Below are positions 38,403 through 47,301 of a stretch of 64,000 nt of DNA, one piece after another; the first letter of the stretch is position 1; each line of letters begins with the position of its first letter. The DNA is from Nocardioides jishulii (GTDB lineage Bacteria; Actinomycetota; Actinomycetes; Propionibacteriales; Nocardioidaceae): the NCBI RefSeq assembly GCF_006007965.1, contig NZ_CP040748.1, positions 1,426,001 through 1,490,000 of the forward strand. Direction: 5' to 3'. The position numbers were made by a program, and so were the translations under genes. The notes beneath the pieces are model-generated. The model saw only the letters and a program-made list of their open reading frames with translations, did no database searches and was not told the DNA's origin.

Positions 38403-39515
38403 TCAGCCGTCCATCGGCTCCCCGAAGGAGAGCACCAGGCCGTCGTCGAAGCTGCCGATCTGGGGCGCCGCGACCGTGCAGTCCCCGCCGACCTCGCACT
38501 CGAGGATGTCCACCGAGGCGTTCGCGTAGGGCGGGTTCATGCCGATCATCAGGTAGGTGTCGGCGTCTAGCCACCGGTAGCCCACCACGAACTCGTAACC
38601 GGGCACGGTGACGTTCTCGTGGCTGCCGGTGGCGACGTCGAAGAGGGCGAAGACGTCCGGGTCGGTCTCGCCCAGGAGACGCGTCCCGTCGTCGGAGAGG
38701 TCGAGCATGTTCCAGGCTGCGATCTCGCCGCCCTCACCGACGGTGCGCGTCACCCGGCTGACCACGTCTCCCGACTCGGGGGACGGCTGGGCGCGGTAGG
38801 CGACCAAGCCCTGCTCCACGTCGGCCAGCTCCAGGTCGCCGGTCCAGGGCATGAGCACGGTGGACTCCTGCTCCGTGGTGTCCCACTGCACGACGTCACG
38901 ACCGTCGCGGGCATAGACCACCTCGTCGTCCAGGGCGTAGACGTCGACGGCGTCCGGCCCTGCGGACGCCGGCAGCGCCACCACCGAGCCCTCGGTCTGG
39001 TCGAGGAGTGCGAGCTCGGCGCCGTTGTCGGTGGGCTGTGCCCACGCCGCCCTCGGGCCGTCTGCCGTGAGGCGAGGCTCCTCGGGGTCGATGCTCCCGA
39101 CCTTGAACGGCCGCTCGTCACCGGTGGCCGACCAGACGTCGCCCTTGCGGTCGGCGTAGACCACGCCCTCAGTCGTCTGGACGAAGGCGTGCACCTCGGT
39201 CGGCACGGTGAAGTCGCGACCCGCGACGTGGAAGGAAGTGCCGACAGCGTAGGCAGGGCTGCGGTCGGCGAAGGCGCCGGCGAAGGAGAACTGTGACCCT
39301 GGCGTGCGTCCCGGGCCGTTGCCGGGGCCGAGCTGCGGAAGAGCGACGGCTCCCAGCAGCACGGCCGCGGTGGCGGTGGCCATCCCCGCCCCGGCCAGGG
39401 CGCGTCGACGACGTACGAGGCGCTCACCGGTCGAGACCACGGCGTCGAGGTCGACGACGGGCGGCGACAGTCGGTCGGCACGGTCGTGCATGAGGTCGGA
39501 CAGTCGAGGGGCCAT
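38403..39515 (-). CDS. membrane-anchored beta-propeller-like protein linked to a sigma factor (second)
   Basis: This 370-residue protein has a short cytoplasmic N-terminus with an arginine cluster (RLVRRRRALAG) and one transmembrane helix (about 38-58). An extracytoplasmic domain built from propeller-like blades follows (GVVYADRKGDVWSATG, LLDQTEGSVVALP, MLDLSDDGTRLLGE). Its start overlaps the sigma-factor stop (TGATG). The layout recalls the 29 kb protein in reverse gene order. It has no zinc anti-sigma motif and no lipobox. A sensing or sigma-controlling role is inferred from the pairing. Confidence 0.7.
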   Translation of the reverse strand: MAPRLSDLMHDRADRLSPPVVDLDAVVSTGERLVRRRRALAGAGMATATAAVLLGAVALPQLGPGNGPGRTPGSQFSFAGAFADRSPAYAVGTSFHVAGRDFTVPTEVHAFVQTTEGVVYADRKGDVWSATGDERPFKVGSIDPEEPRLTADGPRAAWAQPTDNGAELALLDQTEGSVVALPASAGPDAVDVYALDDEVVYARDGRDVVQWDTTEQESTVLMPWTGDLELADVEQGLVAYRAQPSPESGDVVSRVTRTVGEGGEIAAWNMLDLSDDGTRLLGETDPDVFALFDVATGSHENVTVPGYEFVVGYRWLDADTYLMIGMNPPYANASVDILECEVGGDCTVAAPQIGSFDDGLVLSFGEPMDG

Positions 39516-40051
39516 CAGAGTGTCTCCATCAGGACGGGAAGTTCGAGCTCGGGGGAGTGGCCCTGCTCGGCGAGCACGGACCGGAGGCGGCGCAGGCCGG
39601 CGGAGACCTGGCTCTTGACGGTGCCGACGGCGCAACCCATGACCTCGGCAGTGGCGGCCTCGGAGAGGTCGTCGTAGAAGCGGCAGACGATCGCGGCGCG
39701 CTGCCTCGGCGGCAGTTCCTGGAGCGCCCGCCAGAGCCAGTCGCGCTCGGTGACGGCCGCCTCGTGCCCGTCGCCGGCCGTGTCGGGGAGGGTCTCGGCC
39801 GGACGCTCGGAGCTCCACGCCCGCTTGCGGTACCAGGAGATCGCCGTGGTGGTGATCGCCTTGCGGGCGTACGCCTCGACCCGGCTGCGGTCGCGCAACC
39901 GCGGCCATGCCACGTACGTCTTGGTGAGGGCCTCCTGGAGGAGGTCCTGCGCCAGCCCGCGTTCACCGACCATCAGGTAGGCGGTGCGGTGGAGCGCCGG
40001 GGAGCGGTGGGCGACGAACTCGGCGAACTCATCGATGTCGCGCGAGGGCAT
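39515..40051 (-). CDS. SigE-family ECF RNA polymerase sigma factor (second)
   Basis: This 178-residue sigma factor has region 2 (GLAQDLLQEALTKTYVAWPRL, about residues 33-53) and region 4 (LPPRQRAAIVCRFYDDLSEAATAEVMGCAVGTVKSQVSAGLRRLR, about 115-160). The ATG at 40051 is preferred over the GTG at 40057, because AGGAGG lies five bases before it. The membrane propeller gene follows in the same transcript. The C-terminal tail is acidic. Confidence 0.86.
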   Translation of the reverse strand: MPSRDIDEFAEFVAHRSPALHRTAYLMVGERGLAQDLLQEALTKTYVAWPRLRDRSRVEAYARKAITTTAISWYRKRAWSSERPAETLPDTAGDGHEAAVTERDWLWRALQELPPRQRAAIVCRFYDDLSEAATAEVMGCAVGTVKSQVSAGLRRLRSVLAEQGHSPELELPVLMETL

Positions 40052-40225
40052 GGCCACCTCCTGCGCTGCTCGGGTGCCCGGTCGGGGCCATGGGTGTCTT
40101 CACGTCCCTACCGACGTGATGGGACGTCGATCAGGTTCGGAGGACTGGGCAGAATCTTTGCGCGTCCAACCCTGCGCCGGGCGGGAACCGGCGATCAGGG
40201 GAGGGCCCGTGGCGGAGAAATGCCA

Positions 40226-40259
40226 CGAGGGCGCCCGGCCAACTGGCCGGACGCCCTCG
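40226..40259. terminator. hairpin terminator downstream of fadB
   Basis: The outer arms CGAGGGCG/CGCCCTCG and inner CCGGCC/GGCCGG enclose the loop AACT. It lies beyond the 3' end of the thiolase-FadB operon, facing the sigma gene's upstream region. Confidence 0.75.
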
Positions 40260-40263
40260 CGTC

Positions 40264-40309
40264 GTACTGCGTGAAACTCGTACTGCGTGAACTTGTACTG
40301 CGTGAACTA
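40264..40309. repeat. 15-16 bp tandem repeat, three copies
   Basis: The units start at 40264, 40280 and 40295, each beginning GTACTGCGTGAA. They sit just after the FadB stop and before the terminator hairpin. Confidence 0.85.
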
Positions 40310-40317
40310 CGTGCGGA

Positions 40318-42402
40318 TCAGTGGAACCGCTTGCCGTTGACCTTCTCCGAGATGCCGGAGGAGTCGAGCAGCATGGTCAGGCCACCGTTCCAGAAGGAGA
40401 AGCCGGCGCCGGTGATCATGGCGAGGTCGATGTCCTCGGCAGCCACGGCGACACCCTCGTCGAGCATCAGCTTGACCTCCTCGGCGAGCCCGGAGAGAGC
40501 CTTCTCGCGCAGCTCCTCCTTGGTCAGCTCGACCGGCTCGGGCGGAGCCACCTGGAGCGCCTTCACCTTCGGGTCGATGGTGAGGTCGGGCAGGTAGAAG
40601 GAGGAGATCTTCTCCTCGACGACCTTCTCCAGCAGCGGCGACACGTAGAAGCGCTCGGGGAACGCCTTCACCAGGGTCTCGTTGTTGTGGAGCGCGATGG
40701 CCGGACCCACGAGGCCGAGCAGCATGAACGGCGGCATCGGGGCGACACCGGCGAACGCAGCGTCGGCGGTCTCGATCGGGGTGCCGGCATCGACCGCCTT
40801 CGCGACCTCGCCCAGGAAGCGACCCAGGAGACGGTTCACGATGAACGACGGGCTGTCGGAGACCAGGATGGTGGTCTTCTTCAGGCCCTTGCCGGTGGCG
40901 AAGGCCGTGGCGAGGGTGGCGTCGTCGGTCTGCTCGCCCTTGACGATCTCGAGCAGCGGCATGATCGCGACCGGGTTGAAGAAGTGGAAGCCCACGACCC
41001 GCTCCGGGTGCTCCAGCTCGGAAGCCATCTCGGTGATCGACAGCGACGAGGTGTTCGTGGCCAGGATGCACTCCGGGCTGACGACCTTCTCGACGTCCGC
41101 GAAGACGGACTTCTTGACCGACATCTCCTCGAAGACGGCCTCGATGACGAAGTCGGCGCCGGCGAAGGCGGTGGCCTTGTCGGCCGAGCCGGTCACCAGC
41201 GACTTGAGGCGGTTGGCCTTGTCGGAGTTGATGCGGCCCTTGGCCAGCAGCTTCTCGACCTCGTTGTGCACGTAGGAGACACCCTTCTGGGCGCGCTCCT
41301 CGTCGAGGTCGGTGAGCACGACCGGCACCTGCAGGCGACGGGCGAAGAGCAGCGCCATCTGCGAGGCCATCAGGCCCGCGCCGACGATGCCGACCTTGGT
41401 GACCTTGCGCGCCAGCGACTTGTCCGGTGCGCCGGCGGGACGCTTGGCGCGCTTCTGCACGAGGTCGAACGCGTAGAGGCTGGCGCGCAGCTCAGGCGTC
41501 TGCGACATGGCCTCCAGTGCTGCGTCCTCGGCGGCGAAGCCCTCCTCGCGGGTGGCGGTGCGGGCGTTGGCGATCAGCTCGACGATCTTGCGCGCGGCGG
41601 GGGAGGCGCCACCGGTGCGGGCCAGGACGATGCCTTCGGCACGGTCGATGGCGGCATCCCAGCCGGCGCCCCGGTCGATCTCGGGACGCTCGACCACGAC
41701 CTTGCCGGTGAGCACGTCAGCGGCCCAGCGCAGCGAGGACTCGAGGTAGTTCACGCCGCCGAAGACTGCGTCGGCCAGGCCGAGCTCGAAGGCCTTCTTG
41801 CCGCCCACGGTCTTGCCGTTGTTGAGCGGGTTCTCCAACGCCACGGTGACGGCCTTGTCGGCACCGATGAGGTTGGGGACCAGCCACGCGCCACCCCAGC
41901 CGGGGACCAGGCCGAGCATGGCCTCGGGCAGGCCGAGTGCGGGGGCGCTGTCCTGCACGGTGCGGTAGTCGCAGTGCAGACCGACCTCGAGGCCACCGCC
42001 GAGGGCGAGGCCGTTGATGAAGCCGAAGGAGGGCTTGGTGCCGTGCAGCTTGCCGAAGACGGCGTGGCCGAGCTCGGCGATCGTACGCACGCCCGACGGC
42101 CCGGAGGAGGCCACCGAGGTCAGGTCGGCGCCGGCAGCAAGGATGAACGGCTTGCCGGTGACGCCGATGGCGACGATCTCGTCGTCGGCCAGGGCGGCGT
42201 CGATCGCGGTGTTGAGGGAGATCAGACCCTTGAAACCGAAGGTGTTCGGCCGGGTGTGGTCGTGGCCGTTGTCCAGGGTGATGAGGCCCATGACCCCGGC
42301 GCCGCCGGGCAGCGTCACCTTGCGCAGCTTGGCCTCGGTGACGACCTCGGCGTCGGAGGCGAGCGCGGTCGCCTTCTCGAGCAGTGCGTTCACGTCGTAC
42401 AT
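40318..42402 (-). CDS. fatty-acid oxidation multifunctional protein (enoyl-CoA hydratase/3-hydroxyacyl-CoA dehydrogenase)
   Basis: This 694-residue FadB/FadJ-type enzyme has an N-terminal crotonase domain (about 1-210; oxyanion-hole region ILAAGADL, and [17 protein letters not shown] with LGLPEAMLGLVPGWGG for the catalytic glutamates). The NAD-binding dehydrogenase domain follows (GIVGAGLMASQMALLFA, about 330), with the catalytic histidine in VVGFHFFNPVAIMPL, and then a C-terminal dehydrogenase domain. It hydrates enoyl-CoA and oxidises the 3-hydroxy product. The start overlaps the thiolase stop (TGATG), so both beta-oxidation steps are made together. Confidence 0.93.
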   Translation of the reverse strand: MYDVNALLEKATALASDAEVVTEAKLRKVTLPGGAGVMGLITLDNGHDHTRPNTFGFKGLISLNTAIDAALADDEIVAIGVTGKPFILAAGADLTSVASSGPSGVRTIAELGHAVFGKLHGTKPSFGFINGLALGGGLEVGLHCDYRTVQDSAPALGLPEAMLGLVPGWGGAWLVPNLIGADKAVTVALENPLNNGKTVGGKKAFELGLADAVFGGVNYLESSLRWAADVLTGKVVVERPEIDRGAGWDAAIDRAEGIVLARTGGASPAARKIVELIANARTATREEGFAAEDAALEAMSQTPELRASLYAFDLVQKRAKRPAGAPDKSLARKVTKVGIVGAGLMASQMALLFARRLQVPVVLTDLDEERAQKGVSYVHNEVEKLLAKGRINSDKANRLKSLVTGSADKATAFAGADFVIEAVFEEMSVKKSVFADVEKVVSPECILATNTSSLSITEMASELEHPERVVGFHFFNPVAIMPLLEIVKGEQTDDATLATAFATGKGLKKTTILVSDSPSFIVNRLLGRFLGEVAKAVDAGTPIETADAAFAGVAPMPPFMLLGLVGPAIALHNNETLVKAFPERFYVSPLLEKVVEEKISSFYLPDLTIDPKVKALQVAPPEPVELTKEELREKALSGLAEEVKLMLDEGVAVAAEDIDLAMITGAGFSFWNGGLTMLLDSSGISEKVNGKRFH

Positions 42403-43601
42403 CAGGCGGACTCTCCGTTCCAGTGCGGGTTCTCCCAGACGACCGTTCCACCCATGCCGATGCCGATGCACATGGTGGTGAGGCCGTAACGGACCTCCGG
42501 CTTCTCCTCGAAGGTGCGGGCCAGCTGGTTCATCAGGCGGACGCCCGAGGAGGCGAGCGGGTGACCCATGGCGATCGCGCCGCCGTAGGGGTTGACGCGA
42601 GCGTCGTCGTCGGCGATGCCGAAGTGCTCGAGCATGGCCAGCACCTGGACGGCGAAGGCCTCGTTGACCTCGAAGGCGCCGATGTCGTCGATGGTCAGCC
42701 CAGCCTGCTTGAGGGCCTTCTCGGTCGCCGGGATCGGGCCGGCGCCCATGACCTCGGGCTCGACACCCACGAAGGAGTAGGAGACGAGGCGCATCTTGAT
42801 CGGCAGCCCGAGCTCCTTGGCGGTCTCCTCGTCGGCGAGGATCGCCGCGGTGGCGCCGTCGTTGATGCCGGACGCGTTGCCCGCGGTGACGTTGCCGTGC
42901 GGACGGAACGGGGTCTTCAGGCCGGCCAGCGACTCCATGGAGGTGCCGGGACGGGGACCCTCGTCGGTGGTGGCCAGGCCCCAGCCCTGCTCGACCGAGC
43001 GGGCGGCGACGGGGACGAGGTCAGGCTGGATCTTGCCGGCGGCGTAGGCCGCAGCGGTCTTCTCCTGGCTGCGGACGGCGTAGGCGTCGCAGCGCTCCTT
43101 GGTGATCGAGGGGTAGCGGTCGTGCAGGTTCTCCGCCGTGTTGCCCATGACGAGCGCCTCGGGGGAGACGATCTTCTCGGCCACGATGCGCGGGTTGGGG
43201 TCGACGCCCTCACCCATGGGGTGGCGGCCCATGTGCTCGACGCCGCCGGCGATGGCGACGTCGTAGGAGCCGAAGGCGATGCCGCCGGCGACCGTGGTCA
43301 CCGCGGTCATGGCGCCGGCGCACATGCGGTCGATCGAGTAGCCCGGAGTCGTGTTGGGCAGGCCAGCCAGCAGCGCGGCGGTGCGGCCCAGCGTGAGGCC
43401 CTGGTCGCCGATCTGGGTGGTGGCCGCGATCGCGACCTCGTCCACGCGCTCCGGCGGCAACTGCGGGTTGCGCTCGATGAGCTCGCGGATGCACTTGATG
43501 ACGAGGTCATCGGCACGGGTCTCGGCGAACTGGCCCTTGGCCTTGCCGAACGGCGTGCGCACGCCGTCGACGAAGACGACCTCTCGCAACTGTCGGGGCA
43601 C
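42402..43601 (-). CDS. acetyl-CoA acyltransferase (beta-oxidation thiolase)
   Basis: This 399-residue thiolase cleaves 3-ketoacyl-CoA. The acylated cysteine is in SIDRMCAGAMTA, the histidine motifs are NEAFA and GHPLASSG, and the second cysteine is in TTMCIGIGMGG. The GTG start has GGAGA five bases upstream. It is first in a two-gene operon with the FadB-type protein, and a palindromic candidate operator overlaps its promoter. Confidence 0.92.
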   Translation of the reverse strand: MPRQLREVVFVDGVRTPFGKAKGQFAETRADDLVIKCIRELIERNPQLPPERVDEVAIAATTQIGDQGLTLGRTAALLAGLPNTTPGYSIDRMCAGAMTAVTTVAGGIAFGSYDVAIAGGVEHMGRHPMGEGVDPNPRIVAEKIVSPEALVMGNTAENLHDRYPSITKERCDAYAVRSQEKTAAAYAAGKIQPDLVPVAARSVEQGWGLATTDEGPRPGTSMESLAGLKTPFRPHGNVTAGNASGINDGATAAILADEETAKELGLPIKMRLVSYSFVGVEPEVMGAGPIPATEKALKQAGLTIDDIGAFEVNEAFAVQVLAMLEHFGIADDDARVNPYGGAIAMGHPLASSGVRLMNQLARTFEEKPEVRYGLTTMCIGIGMGGTVVWENPHWNGESA

Positions 43602-43652
43602 TGAGTCTCCTGTGATCGGTGGTATCCCGACCGGCTGGGTCGGGTCAGCCCT

Positions 43653-43681
43653 ACGTTACCCCCCGGTAACCAACCAGTCAG
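43653..43681 (-). promoter_or_regulatory. fadAB promoter with palindromic candidate operator
   Basis: On the minus strand CTGACT (43676-43681) and TAACGT (43653-43658) are 17 bases apart. The perfect inverted repeat GTTACC-N4-GGTAAC (43655-43670) covers the spacer and -10, as expected for a repressor site. The regulator is unknown. Confidence 0.5.
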
Positions 43682-43826
43682 CACCGTGGGGTGTGCCCGT
43701 CGTCACCTGGGTGCAACGGTGGGTCCGCAGGGTGGTGCCGGCGGTCGGCTCGCGCGGGCGCGCGTCGCGGGAGGCGTACGTTTCGGCGTGGCGGGGCCGC
43801 AGCGCCCGTTCGTGGGCCGGGACGAA

Positions 43827-43832
43827 TACCCT
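43827..43832 (+). promoter_or_regulatory. -10 box, leaderless start of the PAC2 gene
   Basis: TACCCT is followed by six bases and the ATG at 43839. Confidence 0.5.
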
Positions 43833-43838
43833 TGCTCC

Positions 43839-44774
43839 ATGGCAGACCAGGGACCCAGGCTCGTGCACATCGTCGACGACGTCCCCGAGCTCGACGGCAC
43901 GGACGAACTGACGATGGTGGTCGCCCTCAGCGGGTTCCTCGACGCGGGTCAGTCGAGCGCGCTCGCCGTGCAGCACCTGCACGAGCTGAGCGACGGTCCG
44001 GTCGTCGCCACCTTCGACATCGACGCGTTGTACGACTACCGCGCGCGGCGCCCTCCGGTGACCTTCCTCCAGGACCACTACGAGGGCTACGAGGCGCCGA
44101 GGCTCAACGTACGGCTGCTGCGCGACACCGGTGGCACGCCGTTCCTGCTGCTGCGCGGGCCCGAGCCCGACATCCGCTGGGAGGGCTTCGCGCTGGCGGT
44201 GCGCGAGGTGGTGGAGCGGCTCGGCGTCACCCGCGTGGTGAGCCTGGGTGCGATCCCGATGGCCGTGCCGCACACCCGCCCGGTGGCGGTGACCTACCAC
44301 TCCAACGACCCGTCCCTGCTCACCGGCCGCAGCGCCTGGGCAGGAGAGGTCCGGGTGCCCTCGAGCGTCCAGGCCTTGCTCGAGGTCCGCCTCGGCGAGT
44401 GGGGTCATGCTGCGCTGGGCTACATCACCCACATCCCGCACTACCTCGCGCAGATGGAGTACCCGGTCGCCTCCGTGGTCCTGCTGGAGCAGCTCGAGCG
44501 CGGTGGGCGGCTGACCGTCGACCTGACCGCTCTGCGCCAGGCGGCAGAGATGTGTGAGGAAGAGATCGTCGACTACCTGGCCGACCACGCGGAGGTGGCC
44601 GACGTGGTCACGGCGCTGGAGCAGCAGTACGACGCCTTCCGTCGCTCGGAGGAGGCTGGTTCGTCCCTGCTGGCGCCCGACGAGCCCTTGCCCACCGGTG
44701 ACGACCTGGGGGCACAGTTCGAGCAGTTCCTGGCCGGTCTTGACCGACCCGACGCCGACGGCGAGCAGGAGTAG
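43839..44774 (+). CDS. PAC2 family protein
   Basis: This 311-residue protein belongs to the PAC2 family (proteasome-assembly-chaperone-like fold, Rv2714 type). The alpha/beta core covers about residues 20-220 (VVALSGFLDAGQSSALAVQHL, VSLGAIPMAVPHTRP, GYITHIPHYLAQMEYP), followed by a helical C-terminal tail. Actinobacterial members have no firmly established role. It lies three bases before the thioesterase gene and probably shares its transcript. Confidence 0.83.
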   Translation: MADQGPRLVHIVDDVPELDGTDELTMVVALSGFLDAGQSSALAVQHLHELSDGPVVATFDIDALYDYRARRPPVTFLQDHYEGYEAPRLNVRLLRDTGGTPFLLLRGPEPDIRWEGFALAVREVVERLGVTRVVSLGAIPMAVPHTRPVAVTYHSNDPSLLTGRSAWAGEVRVPSSVQALLEVRLGEWGHAALGYITHIPHYLAQMEYPVASVVLLEQLERGGRLTVDLTALRQAAEMCEEEIVDYLADHAEVADVVTALEQQYDAFRRSEEAGSSLLAPDEPLPTGDDLGAQFEQFLAGLDRPDADGEQE

Positions 44775-44776
44775 TC

Positions 44777-45634
44777 GTGGCTGGGAGCGTGGAGAAGCTG
44801 CTCGCACTGCTGGAGCTGGAGCAGCTCGACGTCGACCTCTACCGCGGGGCCCAGCCGGAGACCGATCGGCAGCGCGTCTTCGGTGGCCAGGTGGCCGGCC
44901 AGGCGCTGGTGGCCGCCTCGCGCAGCGCGGACCCGGAGTTCGAGCTCCACTCCCTCCACTCGTACTTCCTGCGCCCGGGTGACACGCGGGTGCCGATCAT
45001 CTACCAGGTGCAGCGCATCCGTGACGGGCGCTCCTTCGAGACCCGCCGTGTCGTGGCCAGGCAGCACGGGCGCGAGATCTACTCCCAGACGACGAGCTTC
45101 CAGAAGCCCGAGGACGGCTACGAGCACAGCGACCGGATGCCCTCCGTGGGCACGCCGGACGAAGGGCTCTCCCTGGCCGACCTGGCGGCTGCCCGCAGCG
45201 AGGAGGACCTGCGCCACTGGCAGCACGAGTGGGCCGGGCTCGACATGCGACACATGGGCATGTCGGGGCGAGGGCTCGAGGTCGATCCCGCCACGCCTGC
45301 GCAGGCCCGGCTGTGGGTGCGCGTGGGGGGAGAGCTCCCGGACGACCCGGTGATCCAGAAGGCAGCGTTCACGTACGCCTCAGACCTGACGCTGATCGGC
45401 GCCACGCTCGTGCCCCACGGCATCCACATCAACTCTCCCAAGCTCCAGCCGGCCTCGCTCGACCACACCATCTGGTTCCACCGGCCCCTGCGCGCCGACG
45501 ACTGGTGGCTCTACGACCAGGCGTCTCCGTCGGCGTCCGGAGGCCGCGGGCTCGCGATCGCGCGCGTCTTCTCGCAGGCGGGGGAGCTCGTCGCCACCGT
45601 GGCCCAGGAAGGGCTGATCCGACGCATCGGCTGA
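44777..45634 (+). CDS. tesB: acyl-CoA thioesterase II
   Basis: This 285-residue double-hotdog thioesterase hydrolyses acyl-CoA to free acid and CoA. The first hotdog shows VFGGQVAGQALVAA and HSLHSYFLRPGD. The second shows ASDLTLIGA, whose aspartate is catalytic, and SLDHTIWFHRP, followed by the glutamine in VATVAQEGLIR. The GTG start lies behind AGGAG, overlapping the end of the PAC2 gene. Its position among beta-oxidation genes fits a role in controlling acyl-CoA pools. Confidence 0.92.
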   Translation: MAGSVEKLLALLELEQLDVDLYRGAQPETDRQRVFGGQVAGQALVAASRSADPEFELHSLHSYFLRPGDTRVPIIYQVQRIRDGRSFETRRVVARQHGREIYSQTTSFQKPEDGYEHSDRMPSVGTPDEGLSLADLAAARSEEDLRHWQHEWAGLDMRHMGMSGRGLEVDPATPAQARLWVRVGGELPDDPVIQKAAFTYASDLTLIGATLVPHGIHINSPKLQPASLDHTIWFHRPLRADDWWLYDQASPSASGGRGLAIARVFSQAGELVATVAQEGLIRRIG

Positions 45635-45650
45635 GGCGGGCGCCTATAGC

Positions 45651-45666
45651 ACTACATCGTTGTAGT
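45651..45666. promoter_or_regulatory. inverted repeat upstream of the M23 peptidase gene
   Basis: The perfect 6-4-6 palindrome ACTACATCGTTGTAGT lies about 130 bases before the peptidase start, with another short inverted repeat, ACACGC-N3-GCGTGT, at 45686-45700. It could be an operator. The promoter itself is unclear. Confidence 0.4.
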
Positions 45667-45796
45667 TCTAGACATTTGGGGACAGACACGCCGTGCGTGT
45701 TTACTGTGGGCTCTGTTGTGACGCCTGTTTCTGGTGTGGCGAGCGGGGCTCGTCGGGCAGGAGTGGCGTCGTCCTTCGTCCCTAGGTGGTGCCGCT

Positions 45797-47290
45797 GTGC
45801 CGACGTCCCGAGGTCTTCGCCTGACGGGTCTGGCGCTCAGCGCCCTGCTGGTGACATCCGGCTTCGGGATGGGTGGGCCTGCGTACGCCGCTGATGCCGC
45901 TCCGGGGGCGGGTGCTGCCGCGTCGCCTGGTGCGGTGACGGGCCCGGCGGCCACCGCCACGCCGATGGCGGCGGCCACCAAGGCAGCCACGAAGAAGGCC
46001 GCAGCGAGGAAGGCCGCAGCGAAGAAGGCCGCGGTGAAGAAGGCCGCAGCGAAGAAGAAGGCCGCGGCGAAGAAGAAGGCGGCGGCGAAGAAGAAGGCGG
46101 CGGCGAAGAGGGCAGCAGCCAAGAAGGCAGCCGCGGCGAAGAAGGCGGCGGCGAAGAAGGCGGCGGCGAAGACGCCCGTGCCGGTCACGCCCTTCCACAT
46201 GCCGTTCGTGTGCGGCCAGTCCTGGACCGGGAGCACCCGCTCGCACCACTCGCCCAGCGCCCACTCGATCGACTTCAACGCCCCCAACGACCTGGGTCAG
46301 CCGGTCGTCGCCTCGGCCCCTGGTCGCGTGATCACCTCGAACAACACCAGCACCTCCGGCTACGGACGCTATGTCGTCCTCGAGCACGGCAACGGTGAGA
46401 CCACCGTCTACGCCCACCTGCAGCACGCGCACGTGGTCGTCGGCACCTGGGTCGACCAAGGAGCCCTGATCGGCCAGCTCGGCACCAGCGGCAACAGCTC
46501 GGGCCCCCACCTGCACTACGAGCAGAAGGTCGGCAAGACGGTCGTCGCCCCCTGGCTGAACCGGGCGAAGTACGTCTACGGCACCTCCACCTCCACCAAC
46601 TGCGTCGACGTCCCGCTGGCCGGCACCATCTTCGAGGGCGACGGCGCCCAGGTGGCGGTCTTCCGTCGCGACGCGGGCGGGCAGGTGCACGTGCGTCGCG
46701 CAGACGGCAAGACCCGCCTGCTGTCCGTCGGGCAGGCGTACGACGAGCCGATCCTCGGGGACTGGACCGGCGAAGGACTGCAGTCGGTCGGGTCGTTCGC
46801 CCCTGCCACCCGGCGCTTCACCCTGCCGGGCGAGGCCGGATTCTTCTCGATCACCTTCGGCCAGCGGGGCGACCGCCCGGTGGCGGGGGACTGGAACGGC
46901 GACGGCGTGTGGGAGGTCGGCGTGCACCGGCCGGCGACGAGCACCTTCGTGCTCCGCAGCGCCAGCGGCAGCACGACGAGCATCAAGCTCGGCAAGCCGG
47001 GCGACCTGCCGGTCACGGGGGACTGGGACGGCGACGGCCTGACCGACGTGGGCGTCTTCGACCGCGCCACCGCCACCTTCACGCTGCGTACGCGCGCCGC
47101 CAAGCCCGTGACGACCACAGTGCGTCACGGCGTGGCGGGCGACATCCCGCTCGCTGCCGACTGGGACGGCGACGGCCTGACCGACGTGGGCACCTGGACG
47201 CCCGCCAACGCGACCTTCAGCAAGCGGGTCGTGACAGCCCCCAAGGCTGCTCCGCGCGTGCAGACGGTGCGGTACGGCCGCGCCCGCTGA
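45797..47290 (+). CDS. secreted M23 (LytM) peptidase with Lys/Ala tract and FG-GAP-like repeats
   Basis: This 497-residue exported protein has a signal peptide (about residues 1-31, cleavage after PAYA). A tract of KKAAA-type repeats follows (61-125), then a LytM domain with zinc ligands H156, D159 and the HLH pair H238/H240 plus H207. At least three C-terminal VCBS/FG-GAP-like repeats carry the calcium-loop motif DWDGDGLTDVG. It probably cuts peptidoglycan cross-links or activates another hydrolase. The basic tract may bind wall polymers. The GTG at 45797 is chosen since the signal peptide begins there. Upstream in-frame starts exist. Confidence 0.82.
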   Translation: MPTSRGLRLTGLALSALLVTSGFGMGGPAYAADAAPGAGAAASPGAVTGPAATATPMAAATKAATKKAAARKAAAKKAAVKKAAAKKKAAAKKKAAAKKKAAAKRAAAKKAAAAKKAAAKKAAAKTPVPVTPFHMPFVCGQSWTGSTRSHHSPSAHSIDFNAPNDLGQPVVASAPGRVITSNNTSTSGYGRYVVLEHGNGETTVYAHLQHAHVVVGTWVDQGALIGQLGTSGNSSGPHLHYEQKVGKTVVAPWLNRAKYVYGTSTSTNCVDVPLAGTIFEGDGAQVAVFRRDAGGQVHVRRADGKTRLLSVGQAYDEPILGDWTGEGLQSVGSFAPATRRFTLPGEAGFFSITFGQRGDRPVAGDWNGDGVWEVGVHRPATSTFVLRSASGSTTSIKLGKPGDLPVTGDWDGDGLTDVGVFDRATATFTLRTRAAKPVTTTVRHGVAGDIPLAADWDGDGLTDVGTWTPANATFSKRVVTAPKAAPRVQTVRYGRAR

Positions 47291-47301
47291 CGCCTCAGGG
47301 T

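Noticed and set aside
40264..40309. Three short direct repeats considered as a CRISPR remnant
   Set aside because: The repeats are contiguous without spacers and there are no cas genes.
45635..45796. c-di-AMP (ydaO) riboswitch before the M23 peptidase gene
   Set aside because: Such riboswitches precede wall hydrolases in actinobacteria, but the conserved core segments were not found here.
45986..46171. Repetitive DNA that could suggest a CRISPR or satellite array
   Set aside because: The repeats are codons for lysine and alanine in frame with the secreted peptidase. There are no spacers of constant length.
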